Shown here one piece after another: positions 25,195 to 33,470 of a stretch of 33,658 bases of DNA. The position numbers and the translations under genes are program-made. The stretch is taken from positions 1-33,658 of the forward strand of contig JABFQZ010000022.1 of assembly GCA_013141435.1 (NCBI GenBank). The letters are read 5' to 3'. The notes under the pieces were generated by a model. That model did no database searches. It had not been told where the DNA came from and saw nothing but the letters and a program-made list of their open reading frames with translations. The stretch comes from Ferruginibacter sp. Its GTDB lineage: Bacteria > Bacteroidota > Bacteroidia > Chitinophagales > Chitinophagaceae. Each line of letters begins with the position of its first letter. Position 1 is the first letter of the stretch.

Positions 25195-25217
25195 AGGTAT
25201 GTGCTATAATTAAAAAG

Positions 25218-25646
25218 TTAAGCTATTTCTATAAGCTCTATATCAAAAATTAATTCTTTTCCTGCCAAAAAATGATTGGCGTCTAAAATTACAAAATCGG
25301 CTTTAATTTCTTTTACTACCACCGGAAAAGGTTGCCCTTGCTCATTGCTAAGAGTAAGTTGTTGGCCAATTTCTAAGGTCATTTCGGCAGGTACATTTTC
25401 TTTAGCAAACTCTATAATTGCATTTTCATCTGTTTCTCCATAACCATCTTTTGGGGCAATGGTTACTGTTTTTTTATCACCTACTTTCATGCCAGGCATT
25501 GCAGCATCAAAACCTGCAATCATCATACCAGCACCTACAGTAAATTCCAATGGCTCTCTGCCATTGCTCGAATCGAATTGCTCACCGTTTGTAAGCTTAC
25601 CAGTATAATGTACTTTTACTACATCACCGCTTTTAACCTCTGCCAT
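25218..25646 (-). CDS. FKBP-type peptidyl-prolyl isomerase, SlyD-like
   Basis: 142 residues. Opening GDVVKVHYTGKLTNGEQFDSS and EFTVGAGMMIAGFDAAMPGMKVGDKKTVTIAPKDGYGE give the FKBP core with the short insert-in-flap domain typical of SlyD (AIIEFAKENVPAEMTLEIGQQLTL ... VKEIKADFVILDANHFLAGKELIFDIEL). The His/Cys-rich metal-binding tail of E. coli SlyD is absent. Cytoplasmic folding helper. Single-gene unit, convergent with the antiporter and divergent from namZ. Confidence 0.92.
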   Translation of the reverse strand: MAEVKSGDVVKVHYTGKLTNGEQFDSSNGREPLEFTVGAGMMIAGFDAAMPGMKVGDKKTVTIAPKDGYGETDENAIIEFAKENVPAEMTLEIGQQLTLSNEQGQPFPVVVKEIKADFVILDANHFLAGKELIFDIELIEIA

Positions 25647-25729
25647 AATATTTGTTGTTTTATTATTAAAACTGCAATATAATTAATAAGAACTTGCTAT
25701 CATTTAAAATTTATACGCAAATTTGCAAT

Positions 25730-26971
25730 ATGGTAAAAAAACTCATTTTATTCGCATCTTTATTTGTATTTAGTTTATTAAATAGTTTTGCACAAAATTA
25801 CACTAACGGTAAAGTAATAACTGGAGCAGAAAGAATTGAAACTTATTTGCCCTTGCTAAAAACAAAAGCAGTAGCTGTTTTTGCCAACCAAACTAGTAGC
25901 ATTGCTGGCACACATTTGGTAGATAGTTTAGTAAAAAGAGGTATAAATATTGTAAAAATATTTGGGCCAGAGCATGGTTTTAGAGGTGTAGCCGATGCAG
26001 GAGAGCATGTGGAAAATGGCATAGATAAAAAATCGGGCTTACCTGTAATAAGCTTATACGGCACACATAAAAAACCTACTAAAGAAGATTTACAAAATGT
26101 AGATGTAGTTGTTTTCGATATTCAAGATGTGGGTGTACGTTTTTATACTTTTATATCGTCGTTGGAATATGTGTTGGAAGCTTGTTTAGAAAACCATAAG
26201 CCATTGCTAATTTTAGATAGACCAAACCCAAATGGGTTTTATGTAGATGGACCTGTTTTAAGTACAAAATTTAAAAGTTTTGTAGGTATGCAACCAATAC
26301 CAATAGTGTATGGCATGACTTTGGGCGAATATGCTCTTATGCTTGCTGGCGAAAATTTATTATCGGCAGAAGCAAATAAAGCCAATGCCTACAATATTAC
26401 TACAAAACCTAGTGCCGATACGCCTTTTCATGTACAAGTTATAAAATGCAAAAATTACGACCATACTACCCAATACATTTTGCCGGTAAATCCATCGCCA
26501 AATTTGAGAGAAATGCAATCGATATATTTGTACCCAAGTACATGTTTTTTTGAAGGTACAGTACTAAGCGAAGGCAGAGGAACAGATAAGCCATTTCAAA
26601 TTTTTGGACACCCATGCTTACCCCAAAATTTATTTGCATTTACACCTGTGCCAAACGATGGTGCAAAAAATAGTAAATGCTTTAACCAATTGTGTTATGG
26701 TTGGAATTTAGCAGATACAAAAGAAAATGTTTTAAAAAAAGTAAACAATAAAATTCAATTAAAATATTTGTTAGATGCATACAAGCTTTTTCCAAAAAAA
26801 GATAGTTTTTTTCTTGCAAATAATTTCTTTAATAAGCTTGCTGGCAACGATGTATTAATGAAACAAATAAAAGCTGGAAAAACAGAAAAAGATATTAGAA
26901 AAACATGGGAAAAAGATTTGATAAAATTTAAGGCAATTAGAAAAAAATATTTGTTGTATAAAGATTTTTAA
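25730..26971 (+). CDS. DUF1343 exo-beta-N-acetylmuramidase, NamZ-like
   Basis: With the ATG at 25730 the product is 413 residues and starts with the signal peptide MVKKLILFASLFVFSLLNSFAQ; a TTG-initiated frame from 25694 would put 12 residues in front and is less likely. Family features: GAERIETYLPLLKTKAVAVFANQTS, KIFGPEHGFRGVADAGEHVENG, VFDIQDVGVRFYTFISSLEYVLEA, LDRPNPNGFYVDGP, NPSPNLREMQSIYLYPSTCFFEGT and LSEGRGTDKPFQIFG. NamZ enzymes remove terminal MurNAc from peptidoglycan fragments, so this is a periplasmic cell-wall recycling enzyme. No neighbour suggests a special pathway. Confidence 0.9.
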   Translation: MVKKLILFASLFVFSLLNSFAQNYTNGKVITGAERIETYLPLLKTKAVAVFANQTSSIAGTHLVDSLVKRGINIVKIFGPEHGFRGVADAGEHVENGIDKKSGLPVISLYGTHKKPTKEDLQNVDVVVFDIQDVGVRFYTFISSLEYVLEACLENHKPLLILDRPNPNGFYVDGPVLSTKFKSFVGMQPIPIVYGMTLGEYALMLAGENLLSAEANKANAYNITTKPSADTPFHVQVIKCKNYDHTTQYILPVNPSPNLREMQSIYLYPSTCFFEGTVLSEGRGTDKPFQIFGHPCLPQNLFAFTPVPNDGAKNSKCFNQLCYGWNLADTKENVLKKVNNKIQLKYLLDAYKLFPKKDSFFLANNFFNKLAGNDVLMKQIKAGKTEKDIRKTWEKDLIKFKAIRKKYLLYKDF

Positions 26972-27058
26972 TATCCCATATTTCGTTAATAAATTATATT
27001 GCATAACCATTAAAAAAAAAATTGAAAAATCTTTGAATGTTAACTAAGATTTAGATAC

Positions 27059-27085
27059 TTAACCTTTAACCTTGAACCTTAAACC
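27059..27085 (+). repeat. Short imperfect tandem repeat at the fmt start
   Basis: About four degenerate copies of a 7-8 base unit (AACCTT plus one or two bases) in a row. The array includes the TTG start codon of fmt. Probably simple-sequence slippage; no function assigned. Confidence 0.6.
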
Positions 27086-28019
27086 ATTTAAAGAACTCAG
27101 AATAATCTTTATGGGCACACCAGAGTTTGCTGTAGCCTCGTTAGATAAATTAGTGCAAGCAGGCTGCAATATTGTAGGCGTTATTACTGCACCCGATAAG
27201 CAAGCTGGCAGAGGAATGCAATTACAACAAAGTGCTATAAAAAAATATGCTGTAGAAAAAGGCTTGCATATTTTACAACCAGAAAAATTAAAAAACGTAG
27301 ATTTTTTGGCAATGTTAGCAATGCTTAATGCCGATGTACAAGTTGTTGTAGCATTTAGAATGTTGCCCGAAGTAGTTTGGAATATGCCTCCCATGGGCAC
27401 AATAAATGTGCATGGCTCATTGTTGCCCCAATACCGAGGCGCTGCACCTATAAATTGGGCTGTAATAAATGGCGAAGAATATACAGGTGTAACCACTTTT
27501 AAATTGCAGCAAGAAATAGATACTGGCAATATATTATTATCAGATAAATTAAAAATTGAAAGCACAGATACCGCAGGTACTTTGCATGATAAATTAAAAG
27601 AGCTTGGAGCTAATCTTCTACTAAAAACAATTCAAGGCATTGCCGAAAAAAGTATTAAAGAACAATCCCAAGTTTTAACATTCAACTTTGAACCATCTAC
27701 CCTAAAACATGCACCAAAACTATTTACCGAAACAGGTAAGATAAACTGGGCAAAAAGTGTAGATGATGTATATAATTTAATAAGAGGGTTATCGCCTTAT
27801 CCGGCTGCATATACAAACTTTAATGGTAAAAAGCTAAAATTTTTTTTGGTAGAAAAAATAACCGAACAACCAAATATAGAAATTGGAAGTTACAAAACCG
27901 ACAATAAAAATTATTTGCAATTTGCTTGCAATAATGGGTATATAAATGTATTGGAATTGCAATTAGAAGGAAAAAAGCGAATTGATGTTAAAGATTTTTT
28001 AAGGGGATACAGATTTTAG
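27072..28019 (+). CDS. fmt: Methionyl-tRNA formyltransferase
   Basis: Formylates initiator Met-tRNA using 10-formyl-tetrahydrofolate. 315 residues, the normal length. N-terminal Rossmann strand LRIIFMGTPEFAV, then ITAPDKQAGRGMQ, the folate-site signature HGSLLPQYRGAAPINWAVINGE and TGVTTFKLQQEIDTGNIL; the C-terminal oligonucleotide-binding part ends in KDFLRGYRF. The start is a TTG at 27072: an in-frame TAA lies at 27060-27062 and the next ATG (27111) would delete the first strand, so TTG is the only reasonable initiator. It stands between namZ and clpX with about 100-135 bp on either side. Confidence 0.95.
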   Translation: MNLKPFKELRIIFMGTPEFAVASLDKLVQAGCNIVGVITAPDKQAGRGMQLQQSAIKKYAVEKGLHILQPEKLKNVDFLAMLAMLNADVQVVVAFRMLPEVVWNMPPMGTINVHGSLLPQYRGAAPINWAVINGEEYTGVTTFKLQQEIDTGNILLSDKLKIESTDTAGTLHDKLKELGANLLLKTIQGIAEKSIKEQSQVLTFNFEPSTLKHAPKLFTETGKINWAKSVDDVYNLIRGLSPYPAAYTNFNGKKLKFFLVEKITEQPNIEIGSYKTDNKNYLQFACNNGYINVLELQLEGKKRIDVKDFLRGYRF

Positions 28020-28114
28020 CTTATAAACAGGCAAGTGTTTTTTAATATAATTATTGCAAAGATTGCTGCAACTATTTACCACAAAAAACTGCCTAAAAAA
28101 GAAATATTGCATCA

Positions 28115-28122
28115 TATCTTTG
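28115..28122 (+). promoter_or_regulatory. Candidate -7 box of clpX
   Basis: TATCTTTG is a perfect TAnnTTTG match, giving a leader of roughly 25-28 bases before the clpX ATG. No TTTG at -33 spacing is present. Confidence 0.5.
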
Positions 28123-28154
28123 CAATAGCATAATAATTACTATAAAATATACGT

Positions 28155-29393
28155 ATGGCCAAACAACAATTACTCCATTGCTCCTTTTGTGGGCGTAAAA
28201 GAGAAGAAGTAAAAATACTAATTGCAGGGCAAGATGGGCATATTTGCGAAAGCTGTGTAGAGCATGCAATCGATATTATTGGTCAAGAGTTGGGAGAAGC
28301 AGTAGAAGCAAAACCTACACCATCGTCGTATAAACTAACTATTAGAAAGCCAATAGAAATTAAAAATTTTTTAGACGAATACGTAATTGGGCAAGATGAT
28401 GCCAAGAAAATATTAGCCGTAGCGGTTTACAACCACTACAAAAGGCTCAATCAAAAAATAGAAAATGATGTAGAAATTGAAAAAAGCAACATCATAATGG
28501 TTGGCGAAACTGGTACTGGAAAAACGCTTATGGCAAAAACAATAGCCCGAATGCTAAATGTGCCATTTGCTATTGTAGATGCTACTGTATTTACCGAAGC
28601 TGGTTATGTAGGCGAAGATGTAGAGAGTATGCTGAGCCGTTTGTTGCAAGCTTGCAACTATGATGTAGCAGCTGCCGAAAAAGGAATTGTATTTATAGAT
28701 GAAATAGATAAAGTAGCTCGTAAAAGCGATAACCCAAGCATTACAAGAGATGTAAGTGGCGAAGGCGTACAACAAGGATTATTAAAATTGTTAGAAGGTA
28801 GCGATGTACTTGTACCACCTCAAGGAGGACGAAAACACCCAGAACAAAAGTTAGTAAAAGTAAACACACAAAATATTTTATTTATATGTGGTGGTGCATT
28901 TAGTGGTGTAGATAAAATTATTGCTCGCAGGGTAAATACCAATGCAATAGGTTTTAATGTAAATAAAGGACTACAGCAGTTTCAAGAAGATAATTTATTG
29001 CAATATATTAGTGCGCCAGATCTTAAAACATTTGGTTTAATACCAGAGCTACTTGGTAGGTTACCAGTAGTTACTTACTTAAACCCATTAGATGCAGAAA
29101 CACTAAGAAATATACTTACCGAACCCAAAAACTCATTGGTAAAACAATTTAAAAAATTATTTGAATTAGAAGGTATAGAGCTAAAATTTGAGCCAGATGT
29201 GCTAGATTTTATGGTAGAAAAAGCATTGGAATACAAATTAGGTGCCAGAGGCTTACGTAGTATTTGCGAAAGTATACTTACCGATGCTATGTACGAATTG
29301 CCAAGCCAAAAAGTGAAATTATTTGAAGTTACGCTAGAGTATGCACAACGCAAATTTGGCACAAGCAAATTAAGTTTATTAAAAGTGGCGTAA
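28155..29393 (+). CDS. clpX: ATP-dependent Clp protease ATP-binding subunit ClpX
   Basis: 412-residue AAA+ unfoldase that feeds substrates to ClpP. Zinc-binding domain with C9-x2-C12 and C31-x2-C34; Walker A GETGTGKT (117-124); Walker [10 protein letters not shown]; pore loop [11 protein letters not shown]-type loop GGRKHPEQ; the ClpP-docking tripeptide IGF in [10 protein letters not shown]; sensor 2 region [10 protein letters not shown]. All features of an active ClpX are present. It marks the end of ordinary chromosome: 10 bp after its stop the first accessory-unit boundary appears. Confidence 0.97.
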   Translation: MAKQQLLHCSFCGRKREEVKILIAGQDGHICESCVEHAIDIIGQELGEAVEAKPTPSSYKLTIRKPIEIKNFLDEYVIGQDDAKKILAVAVYNHYKRLNQKIENDVEIEKSNIIMVGETGTGKTLMAKTIARMLNVPFAIVDATVFTEAGYVGEDVESMLSRLLQACNYDVAAAEKGIVFIDEIDKVARKSDNPSITRDVSGEGVQQGLLKLLEGSDVLVPPQGGRKHPEQKLVKVNTQNILFICGGAFSGVDKIIARRVNTNAIGFNVNKGLQQFQEDNLLQYISAPDLKTFGLIPELLGRLPVVTYLNPLDAETLRNILTEPKNSLVKQFKKLFELEGIELKFEPDVLDFMVEKALEYKLGARGLRSICESILTDAMYELPSQKVKLFEVTLEYAQRKFGTSKLSLLKVA

Positions 29394-29401
29394 ATGATAG
29401 G

Positions 29402-29417
29402 TGTTAGCGGATATTCC
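29402..29417 (+). repeat. Left boundary inverted repeat of accessory unit 1
   Basis: TGTTAGCGGATATTCC here is the reverse complement of GGAACATCCGCTAACA at 29977-29992 with one mismatch (15 of 16). The pair encloses the gene at 29452-29910. GTTAGCG would be the R'-type box whose GTT marks the crossover point in integron terms. Confidence 0.75.
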
Positions 29418-29451
29418 AAAGAATAAAACCACACATATTAAATAGCAAGAA

Positions 29452-29910
29452 ATGTATATTAAAAACTCTTTCTTATTTACCCTTCTATTGTTAAACGCAA
29501 TCGTTTTTACTATTCCATTGACATCTCGAGCACAAAGCCCTGTTTTTTCAAACGATACTCTTTATACCAGTTGTGGCTATAAAATTTACAGAGGGCAAGT
29601 TCTGCATTTTGGGAAAGGAACTGCCCGAAAAGGAAACTTCAATTTTGTAAATATTAAAAATGATGTCTTTCGATTCAAATTAACTGACAAACTTGTATAT
29701 GTAACAAAAGTTTGGAATTTTGGTATTTCAACTTTAGGGAATGCGTATATCGAAATATGGGGAGTTGACGTATCGCCGAATAGTGAAAGAGAGTATTTGA
29801 ATTTGCATTTTGCATTTGATAATGCAATTGGATATTCAAAGGATACATTGGGAGAGTTGCTTGTTCCTGATGATTATAGAAATAATATTAAACCTAAGGA
29901 AATTAAATAG
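29452..29910 (+). CDS. Small secreted protein of unknown function (unit 1)
   Basis: 152 residues. Signal peptide MYIKNSFLFTLLLLNAIVFTIPLTSRAQ with cleavage probably after the Gln-containing end (SRAQ). The mature 120 residues look beta-rich (LYTSCGYKIYRGQVLHFGKGTARKGNFNFVNI, FRFKLTDKLVYVTKVWNFGISTLGNAYIEIWGVDV) with a single Cys and no catalytic motif I recognise. It is the only gene of the first accessory unit and is enclosed by a 15/16 inverted repeat. Probably periplasmic or exported. The family is not recognised. Confidence 0.7.
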   Translation: MYIKNSFLFTLLLLNAIVFTIPLTSRAQSPVFSNDTLYTSCGYKIYRGQVLHFGKGTARKGNFNFVNIKNDVFRFKLTDKLVYVTKVWNFGISTLGNAYIEIWGVDVSPNSEREYLNLHFAFDNAIGYSKDTLGELLVPDDYRNNIKPKEIK

Positions 29911-29984
29911 TAGGCTTATAGGATTTGCTGAATGTGAATCATAGTCGAACATTGTTGTGTGACAAGGATTTGAAAAGGAACATC

Positions 29985-30186
29985 CGCTAACATGGGTATT
30001 ACCAAAAGTTTGGCTTGACGGAATAACAATAAGCAGTTATGCGCAACTCAACTTCAGTTCGGGCTTGACAAACAACATTCAACATTAGTTCTTATCATCA
30101 ACATTTATTAACTTTACTCAACAGCGATTACGGGCTGAAGGAATAATACTAATTCCCAACCTGCACAAAGCCCCAAAACGTTGGCA
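29985..30186 (+). repeat. attC-like element 1 (202 bp)
   Basis: Begins CGCTAAC and ends GTTGGCA, with partly complementary arms (the left arm's GTTTGGCTTGACGG region against the right arm's CCCAACCTGCACAAAG region). Its core 30051-30145 matches 31063-31157 of element 2 at 92 of 95 positions without gaps. Its right arm, read on the minus strand, resembles the left arm of element 2. No transposase and no open frame inside. It occupies most of the 363-bp gap between genes at 29911 and 30273. Confidence 0.75.
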
Positions 30187-30273
30187 GCAATTTTAGCGAC
30201 ATTTCCAAAATTAGAAACAACTACTATTACTGAAAAAATAAAGAATTCAAGACAAAATTGAAAATTACAAAAA

Positions 30274-30957
30274 ATGAAAAATATTGTATTTGCGTTATCC
30301 TTTTGTTTGGCAACAACTATTGTAGTTGGACAAAATATAGTTTATGACACAATTCAATATGCAGAGGAACACCATCAGAAACGAACGGCACTTTTTAGAA
30401 GTGAACCTATAGTTAAAGGGAAAATTATTTTTTTAGGGAACAGTATTACTGAGTTTGGCGATTGGCAAAAACTTCTGAATGACTCAACGGTAATTAATAG
30501 AGGAATCGCAGGCGACAATACTTTTGGCGTATTGGCTCGTTTAGATGATATAATAAATAGGGAACCAAACAAGCTTTTTATTAAAATCGGGATAAATGAC
30601 ATTTCACAGAACATTCCTGTTGAAATTATTGTCAAAAATATTTCAACTATTATAAAAAGCGTAAAGATAAAATCACCTATGACAAAAATTTATATTCACA
30701 GTGTTTTGCCGACAAATGACAATGTCAAAAATGAGTACCCTGACGCATACAATAAAAACGGTATAGTGAGCTTAGTAAATAGACAGCTTAAAAAACAAGC
30801 AAAAAAATATAATATTATTTATATTGACATCAATAAAATTTTTAGGGACAAGTATGGTAAACTTGACATAAAATATGCTGATTCTGACGGACTTCATTTA
30901 AATGATTTCGCTTACAAAACTTGGATTGAGCTTCTGAAGAGTAATAAATATTTGTAA
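30274..30957 (+). CDS. Secreted SGNH/GDSL-family hydrolase (unit 2)
   Basis: 227 residues. Signal peptide MKNIVFALSFCLATTIVVGQ. All four SGNH blocks are visible: S57 in FLGNSITEFG, Gly in NRGIAGDN, N108 in KIGINDIS, and D205-x-x-H208 in SDGLHLND. This is the sialate O-acetylesterase/lysophospholipase-like type of SGNH esterase; the natural ester substrate is not deducible. It is the only gene of the second accessory unit, between the two attC-like elements. Its codon use (more GAC and ACA) differs from the core genes upstream, consistent with acquisition. Confidence 0.88.
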   Translation: MKNIVFALSFCLATTIVVGQNIVYDTIQYAEEHHQKRTALFRSEPIVKGKIIFLGNSITEFGDWQKLLNDSTVINRGIAGDNTFGVLARLDDIINREPNKLFIKIGINDISQNIPVEIIVKNISTIIKSVKIKSPMTKIYIHSVLPTNDNVKNEYPDAYNKNGIVSLVNRQLKKQAKKYNIIYIDINKIFRDKYGKLDIKYADSDGLHLNDFAYKTWIELLKSNKYL

Positions 30958-30996
30958 AATAAATTCAGATTTTTTATCGAAAGCAGGAAAAACTGC

Positions 30997-31195
30997 CACC
31001 AACATTGGGTTTTGTGCAAGTTGGGCAGACGGAATAACAATGAGCATTTGTAATTCTATTTTACTTCAGTTCGGGCTAGACAAACAACATTCAACATTAG
31101 TTCTTATCATCAACATTTATTAACTTTACTCAACAGCGGTTACGGGCAGAAGGAATACTATCTCTCCATCTGCTACAAAGCACTATCAGTTGTCA
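30997..31195 (+). repeat. attC-like element 2 (199 bp)
   Basis: Begins CACCAAC and ends GTTGTCA. The left arm (GCAGACGGA at 31025-31033) can pair with the right arm (TCCATCTGC at 31165-31173) with one mismatch. Shares the 95-bp core with element 1 and has nearly the same length (199 against 202 bp). It fills most of the 281-bp gap before the methyltransferase gene. Confidence 0.75.
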
Positions 31196-31238
31196 CCAAT
31201 TGTAAGATAGACACAAAACAGAAGAATATTAGCTAAGA

Positions 31239-33470
31239 ATGAAGTATAAAAACATAAGAGAAGAAGAACTAAAAAATAAGGTTGGTGCAGATTGGTTCAA
31301 ATCTTTTGACACAACAGAAATTTTAGGAAATATTGACTTTACAGTTTTTCCAAAACAAGACAACTTATTTGGACGTACACCTTTACTTTGGGCAGAAGCA
31401 AAAACAGGCGACTTTGATGTTACAACAATGTTTGTACAATTGATTTTGACAATTGGAAAAGCAAGAACTTTCGACAAAACTTTACCACCAGCATTTATTG
31501 GAGCATTTGACTTTAAGAAAATTGCCTTCGTTTCTTACATTAGTATTCAAGACATTTTTTATCTGAACGACTTTAATTGGAACGTAACACCAAGCAACCA
31601 CGAAACCAAAGAATTTAAACTAATTAAAGACCGAATACAGGCGACTTTAAAATCAAATTCTTACGTTTATGATTATCAAACAGACGAAAAAGACCTTAAG
31701 ACTTTCATAGCCAACAATATTGCAAATGCAACAGAAGCCAGTAAAATAAAAATTGACAAAAACAATTTTATTCCAATTTATTTGCGTTGGCTTGAAATCG
31801 TAAAACCAAACATTGACGTTAATTGGGACGACTTAAAAAAAGCTAATATTTTAGACAGCGAATTTTATTTGGCTGACTTATTCATTGACGACAAAGACAC
31901 CAATAAAATTGAGGATGATAGTTCAATAAGAGATAGTTTGTTTGTGGTTTTTCAAAACCAAGGGTACAAAATTGCAAAGGAAAACATTAAGCAAATGTTT
32001 GACGCAACAATCAACCTTAAAAACAAAGAAACCTACTCACAATTTTGGAAGCGTTATAAACGACCACCATTAGTTCAGTTTCAAGATTACATAATTGAAC
32101 GTAGAGATTTACTTGTACCACAAGACATTAGAGAACGAAAAGGAGCATTTTTCACACCTTTTCAATGGGTTGAACTTTCACAAAAATACTTGACAGATAC
32201 TTTTGGAGAAAACTGGCAAGAAGAATATTACATTTGGGACTGTGCCTCCGGCACAGGCAATCTTCTTGCAGGTTTAACCAACAAATACAATATTTGGGCA
32301 AGTACACTTGACCAAGCCGATGTGAAAGTAATGCACGAAAGAATTGAACACGGTGCAAATTTATTAGAAAACCACGTTTTTCAGTTTGACTTTTTAAATG
32401 ATGATTTTTCTAAACTTCCGCAAGGTTTACAGGAAATTATTAATGATGAAAACAAACGTAAAAAGCTAATTGTTTTTATTAACCCACCTTATGCCGAAGC
32501 AACCTCTGGAAACACAATTGCTGGCACAGGAGAAAATAAGAAAGGTGTTGCAACACAACATAAAACAAATGAAATTTTTAATAGCAAAATCGGAAATGCT
32601 TCAAACGAACTTTTTGCATTATTTATGGCACAGGTATATGAAAAAATACCTAATTGTTCATTAGCATTATTTTCAAAACTGAAATTTATACAGGGTACGA
32701 ACTTCATAAAATTTAAAGAGTTTTTTAAAGCTCAATATTCTTGTGGCTTCGTTGTTCCTGCTGATACTTTTGACAATGTTAAAGGAAATTTTCCAATTGG
32801 TTTTACTATTTGGAATTTAGATATAAAAAATAAAATAGATAATATTTCTTGTGATGTATTTAATAAAGATGGCGAAAAAATTGGAGCAAAGACATTTTAT
32901 GGAGAATTGCCCCAAAGTATAAATAAGTGGATTAAGAAATATGAGAATAAGAGCCAAAATACAATTGGTTTAATGGTAAGTTCTGCACCTGATTTTCAGC
33001 ACAATAAACAACTTGCAATTTTATCTAAACAACAAGAACGATATTGCTTTAAAATTAATCAACATAATTTATTACCATTTACCGTCTATTTCTCAACTCG
33101 TCACTGCATTTCAGCAAATTGGTTAAATGACAGAGACCAGTTTTTAGAGCCAAATGACAATTGGAAAACTGATAAAGAATTTCAAACAGACTGCCTTACT
33201 TTCACTCTTTTTAATAATACAATTCAATCTCAATATGGTATAAATAATTGGATACCATTTACTGAACAAGAAGTAAATGCAAAGGACAAATTTGCAAGTA
33301 ATTTTATGACAAATTTTATTGCTGGGAAATTGAAAATCGAAGAAAAATCAGAAGCAACACTTTTCAACGAAGAAGTTTCAGTAAACAACAATTTTCCTCT
33401 TCAATTTTCAGACGAAGCAAAAACAGTATTTAATGCTGGTAGAGAACTTTGGAAATATTACCATAAGTAA
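31239..33470 (+). CDS. N6-adenine DNA methyltransferase with N-terminal nuclease-like domain (type IIG-like), 3' end unreliable
   Basis: 743 codons as assembled. The N-terminus has a PD-(D/E)xK-like pattern, D33 in GNIDFTVF and E53-A-K55 in LLWAEAKTGDFD, suggesting an endonuclease domain. A helical linker leads to the methyltransferase core: motif I DCASGTGNLLAGL (about 333-345) and motif IV INPPYAEA (about 413-420), the NPPY of N6-adenine enzymes; the C-terminal part would carry target recognition. This matches single-chain restriction-modification enzymes, although a methylation-only role is possible. The stop at 33468-33470 arises only from the junction of a 194-bp tandem duplication, so the true protein probably continues past YYH. 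Codon use (frequent GAC) differs from clpX and upstream genes. Confidence 0.82.
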   Translation: MKYKNIREEELKNKVGADWFKSFDTTEILGNIDFTVFPKQDNLFGRTPLLWAEAKTGDFDVTTMFVQLILTIGKARTFDKTLPPAFIGAFDFKKIAFVSYISIQDIFYLNDFNWNVTPSNHETKEFKLIKDRIQATLKSNSYVYDYQTDEKDLKTFIANNIANATEASKIKIDKNNFIPIYLRWLEIVKPNIDVNWDDLKKANILDSEFYLADLFIDDKDTNKIEDDSSIRDSLFVVFQNQGYKIAKENIKQMFDATINLKNKETYSQFWKRYKRPPLVQFQDYIIERRDLLVPQDIRERKGAFFTPFQWVELSQKYLTDTFGENWQEEYYIWDCASGTGNLLAGLTNKYNIWASTLDQADVKVMHERIEHGANLLENHVFQFDFLNDDFSKLPQGLQEIINDENKRKKLIVFINPPYAEATSGNTIAGTGENKKGVATQHKTNEIFNSKIGNASNELFALFMAQVYEKIPNCSLALFSKLKFIQGTNFIKFKEFFKAQYSCGFVVPADTFDNVKGNFPIGFTIWNLDIKNKIDNISCDVFNKDGEKIGAKTFYGELPQSINKWIKKYENKSQNTIGLMVSSAPDFQHNKQLAILSKQQERYCFKINQHNLLPFTVYFSTRHCISANWLNDRDQFLEPNDNWKTDKEFQTDCLTFTLFNNTIQSQYGINNWIPFTEQEVNAKDKFASNFMTNFIAGKLKIEEKSEATLFNEEVSVNNNFPLQFSDEAKTVFNAGRELWKYYHK

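Noticed and set aside
27059..27085. AACCTT-type repeats before fmt as an operator or riboswitch
   Set aside because: Simple degenerate short repeats with no dyad symmetry or conserved RNA shape; more likely slippage sequence.
29985..31195. The two 200-bp elements as insertion sequences or a CRISPR array
   Set aside because: There is no transposase frame, no obvious target-site duplication, and only two copies about 1 kb apart with genes between them, which is not a repeat-spacer pattern.
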